From NCBI GenBank assembly GCA_033782935.1, contig JAWQEG010000286.1:5221501-5285500 (forward strand): 64,000 nucleotides of DNA. Direction: 5' to 3'. Under the pieces are notes generated by a model that did no database searches, was not told the DNA's origin, and saw only the letters and a list, made by a program, of their open reading frames with translations. Position numbers and translations under genes: made by a program. This DNA comes from Petrolisthes cinctipes. Taxonomy: Eukaryota; Arthropoda; Malacostraca; Decapoda; Porcellanidae. Positions 62,119 through 64,000 of this stretch are shown here, piece after piece (the stretch's first letter is position 1; the number at the start of each line of letters is the position of its first letter).

Positions 62119-64000
62119 AAATTCTCTATTTTTGGGTCCCAGAAGCAATCTGTACATTCCTACTCCGTGTTAGAGTATTTTCAAAATACAGGCCAAACCA
62201 TGATGAAAATCGATATTTTAGGTGCCCAAAGACAATATGTGTATGCATCTTCTGTACCCGTATATTTCCCAAATTCAGGCTCAAAACACCCGAAAATTCG
62301 ATATTTTTGGGTCCCAGAAGCGATCTGTACATGCCTACTCCTTGCTAGAATGTTTTCAAGATACAGACCCAAAACATGCTCAAAATCGATATTTTAGGTG
62401 AACAAAGTCAATATGTGTATGCATGTTCTGTACCCGTTTATATCCCAAATTCAGGCACAAAACACCCAAAAATTCAATATTTTTGGGTCCCAGAAGCGAT
62501 CTGTACATGCCTACTCCGTGTTAGAGTATTTTCAAAATACAGGCCAAAAACATGCTGAAAATCGATATTTTATGTGCCCAAAGTCAATATGTGCATGCAT
62601 CTTCAGTACCCGTTTATATTTAAAATTCAGGCTCAAAACACAGGAAAATTCGATATTTTTGGGTCCCAGAAGCGATCTGTACATTCCTACTCCGTGTTAG
62701 AGTATTTTCAAAATACAGACCAACCCATGATGAAAATCGATATTTTAGGTGCCCAAAGACAATATGTGTATGCATCTTCTATACCCGTATATTTCCCAAA
62801 TTAAGGCTCAAAACACCCGAAAATTCGATATTTTTGGGTTTCAGAAGCGATCTGTACCTGCCTACTCAGTGCTAGAATGTTTTCAAGATACAGACCCAAA
62901 ACATGCTCAAAATCGATATTTTAGGTGAACAAAGTCAATATGTGTATGCATGTTCTGTACCCGTTTATATCCCAAATTCATACTCAAAACACCCAAAAAT
63001 TCAATATTTTTGGGTCCCAGAAGCAATCTGTACATGCCTACTCAGTACTAGAATGTTTTCAAAATATATGCCCAAAACATGCTGAAAATCGATATTTTTG
63101 GTGCCCACAGTCGATATGTGCATGCATCTTCTGTACCCGTTTATATCTCAAATTCAGACTCAAAACACCCGAAAATTCGATATTTTTGGGTCCCAGAAGA
63201 GATCTGTACATGCCTACTCCGTGTTAGAGTATTTTCAAAATACAGGCCCAAAACATGCTGAAAATCGATATTTTAGGTGCCCAAAGTCAATATGTGCATG
63301 CATCTTCTGTACCCGTTTATATCTCAAATTCAGGCTCAAAACACCGGAAAATTCGATATTTTTGGGTCCCAGAAGCGATCTGTACATTCCTACTCCGTGT
63401 TAGAGTATTTTCAAAATACAGGCCAAACCATGATGAAAATCGATATTTTAGGTGCCCAAAGACAATATGTGTATGCATCTTCTGTACCCGTATATTTCCC
63501 AAATTCAGGCTCGAAACACCCGAAAATTCGATATTTTTGGGTCCCAGATGCGATCTGTACATGCCTACTCCTTGCTAGAATGTTTTCAAGATACAGACCC
63601 AAAACATGCTCAAAATCGATATTTTAGGTGAACAAAGTCAATATGTGTATGCATGTTCTGTACCCGTTTATATCCCAAATTCAGGCTCAAAACACCCAAA
63701 AATTCAATATTTTTGGGTCCCAGAAGCGATCTGTACATGCCTACTCAGTGTTAGAATGTTTTAAAAATATAGGCCCAAAACATGCTAAAAATCGATATTT
63801 TAGGTGCCCACAGTCGATATGTGCATGCATCTTCTGTACCCGTTTATATCTCAAATTCAGACTCAAAACACCCGAAAATTTGATATTTTTGTGTCCCAGA
63901 AGCGATCTGTACATGAGTACTCCGTGTTAGAGTATTTTCAAAATACAGGCCCAAAACATGCTGAAAATCGATATTTTAGGTGCCCAAAGTCAATATGTGC
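62119..64000 (+). repeat. Segmental duplicate, offset 7,204, copy 2 (runs off the window)
   Basis: Copy of 54,915-56,796, still matching when the window ends, so its true length is unknown. The offset of 7,204 bp corresponds to about 41 monomers and is not a whole number of tetramers. Confidence 0.9.

Larger units (their letters stand above)
1..64000 (+). repeat. Satellite DNA array, 176-bp monomer family, spans whole window
   Basis: Landmarks such as gcgatctgtacatgcctact, aaaatcgatattttaggt and tctcaaattcaggct recur every 147-177 bp from the first base to the last, always on the given strand, so the array is head-to-tail with no inversion seen. Monomers are about 40% G+C (70 of 176 in one representative monomer). 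Both ends are cut by the window. Known biology: nucleosome-length AT-rich arrays with higher-order structure are typical of eukaryotic centromeric or heterochromatic satellites. I do not recognise the family or species. No gene, tRNA, rRNA, transposon or microsatellite tract interrupts it. Confidence 0.98.
44245..64000 (+). repeat. Zone II, main segment: A-D monomers, no S
   Basis: L-only monomers of 175-177 bp. Reading the diagnostic first-half words gives an irregular order of A, B, C and D to about 49 kb. Larger repeating units follow at 50.2-53.4 kb, and the order is mainly A-B-C-D from about 52.4 kb to the edge. No S monomer was found here. The stretch 45,845-47,074 contains only ordinary A-B-C-D monomers. 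Confidence 0.9.
52360..64000 (+). repeat. ABCD tetramer higher-order repeat domain (703-bp period)
   Basis: Units start (at atgctcaaaatcg of A, or the equivalent site) at about 52,360, 53,062, 53,766, 54,469, 55,172, 55,699, 56,402, 57,105, 57,808, 58,511, 59,038, 59,565, 60,268, 60,971, 61,674, 62,376, 62,903 and 63,606. Spacing is 702-704 for full units and 527 for trimers that lost one monomer (ACD at 55,172, 59,038 and 62,376; BCD at 58,511). The unit at 61,674 reads A-B-D-D. Subtype words: A gtgaacaaagtc, B gtgcccacagtcg, C gtgcccaaagtcaatatgtg with caccggaaaattc, D gtgcccaaagacaatatg with gtatatttccc. Confidence 0.88.

Noticed and set aside
40257..63602. Reverse-strand open frames of 61-94 codons in zone II
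   Set aside because: They recur at the same monomer phase in every C-D pair and are mirror images of the repeat, with no independent support.
1..64000. CRISPR-like array (regularly spaced repeats)
   Set aside because: The repeat unit is 147-177 bp with no unique spacers. The whole unit is conserved, and no cas-type gene is present.
1..64000. Prokaryotic or phage origin, iterons or an integron cassette array
   Set aside because: No coding genes in 64 kb, a nucleosome-sized period and several levels of higher-order repeats are eukaryotic satellite features.
1..64000. Assignment to a named satellite family or species
   Set aside because: No monomer word matches a family I can recall with confidence. 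A database search of the 176-bp consensus would decide it.

Overview
The whole 64 kb window is one uninterrupted tandem satellite DNA array. I find no protein-coding gene, no RNA gene, no recognisable transposon and no non-satellite insert. Every part I read is a variant of one AT-rich monomer of about 176 bp (about 40% G+C in one representative hand-counted monomer), always in the same orientation, and the array runs off both window edges. A rough estimate is 370 monomers. Open reading frames of 60 to 334 codons exist on both strands, but they are by-products of the repeat and not genes. A 64 kb pure array with nucleosome-sized monomers and higher-order repeats (HORs) points to a eukaryotic centromeric, pericentromeric or knob/heterochromatic block. 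The sequence does not tell me the species or kingdom; plants are one plausible source, but I recognise no published family.

The architecture is nested. (1) The 176-bp monomer is an old head-to-tail dimer of an 88-bp unit; in a reference monomer the halves still agree at about 59 of 89 aligned columns. (2) Monomers come in long form (L, 175-177 bp) and short form (S, 147-150 bp). S lacks 29 bp removed between two ATAT copies. (3) Monomers are arranged into HORs: about 500-bp L-L-S trimers and a 2,153-bp 13-mer in the left part, and a 703-bp ABCD tetramer and a 1,583-bp 9-mer in the right part. (4) Blocks of 1.2 to 9.6 kb are duplicated again on top of this.

Layout: 1-40,156 (zone I) mixes L and S monomers. 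It contains the 13-mer at 64-4,100, a mosaic of displaced duplicates at 4.5-11.3 kb, a mixed stretch to 16.4 kb, a 1,180-bp tandem duplication at 16.4-18.75 kb, nested 1,681- and 1,328-bp duplications at 19.4-24.3 kb, and a P-Q-Q'-P' arrangement of large duplicates at 26.1-38.6 kb. From 40,157 (zone II) the array switches to L-only monomers of four subtypes (A, B, C, D). An island of zone I sequence returns at 42,831-44,244 because the zone junction itself was duplicated. From 44,245 to the end zone II is continuous, and ABCD order dominates from about 52.4 kb.

Nothing here acts as a gene system. The notable sequence-level signal is a short perfect inverted repeat in each monomer. It exists in two versions that differ by a paired G:C to A:T change, and it survives even in monomers carrying an insertion. 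Coordinates of block edges are good to roughly 10-30 bp, because all edges lie in repeated sequence.
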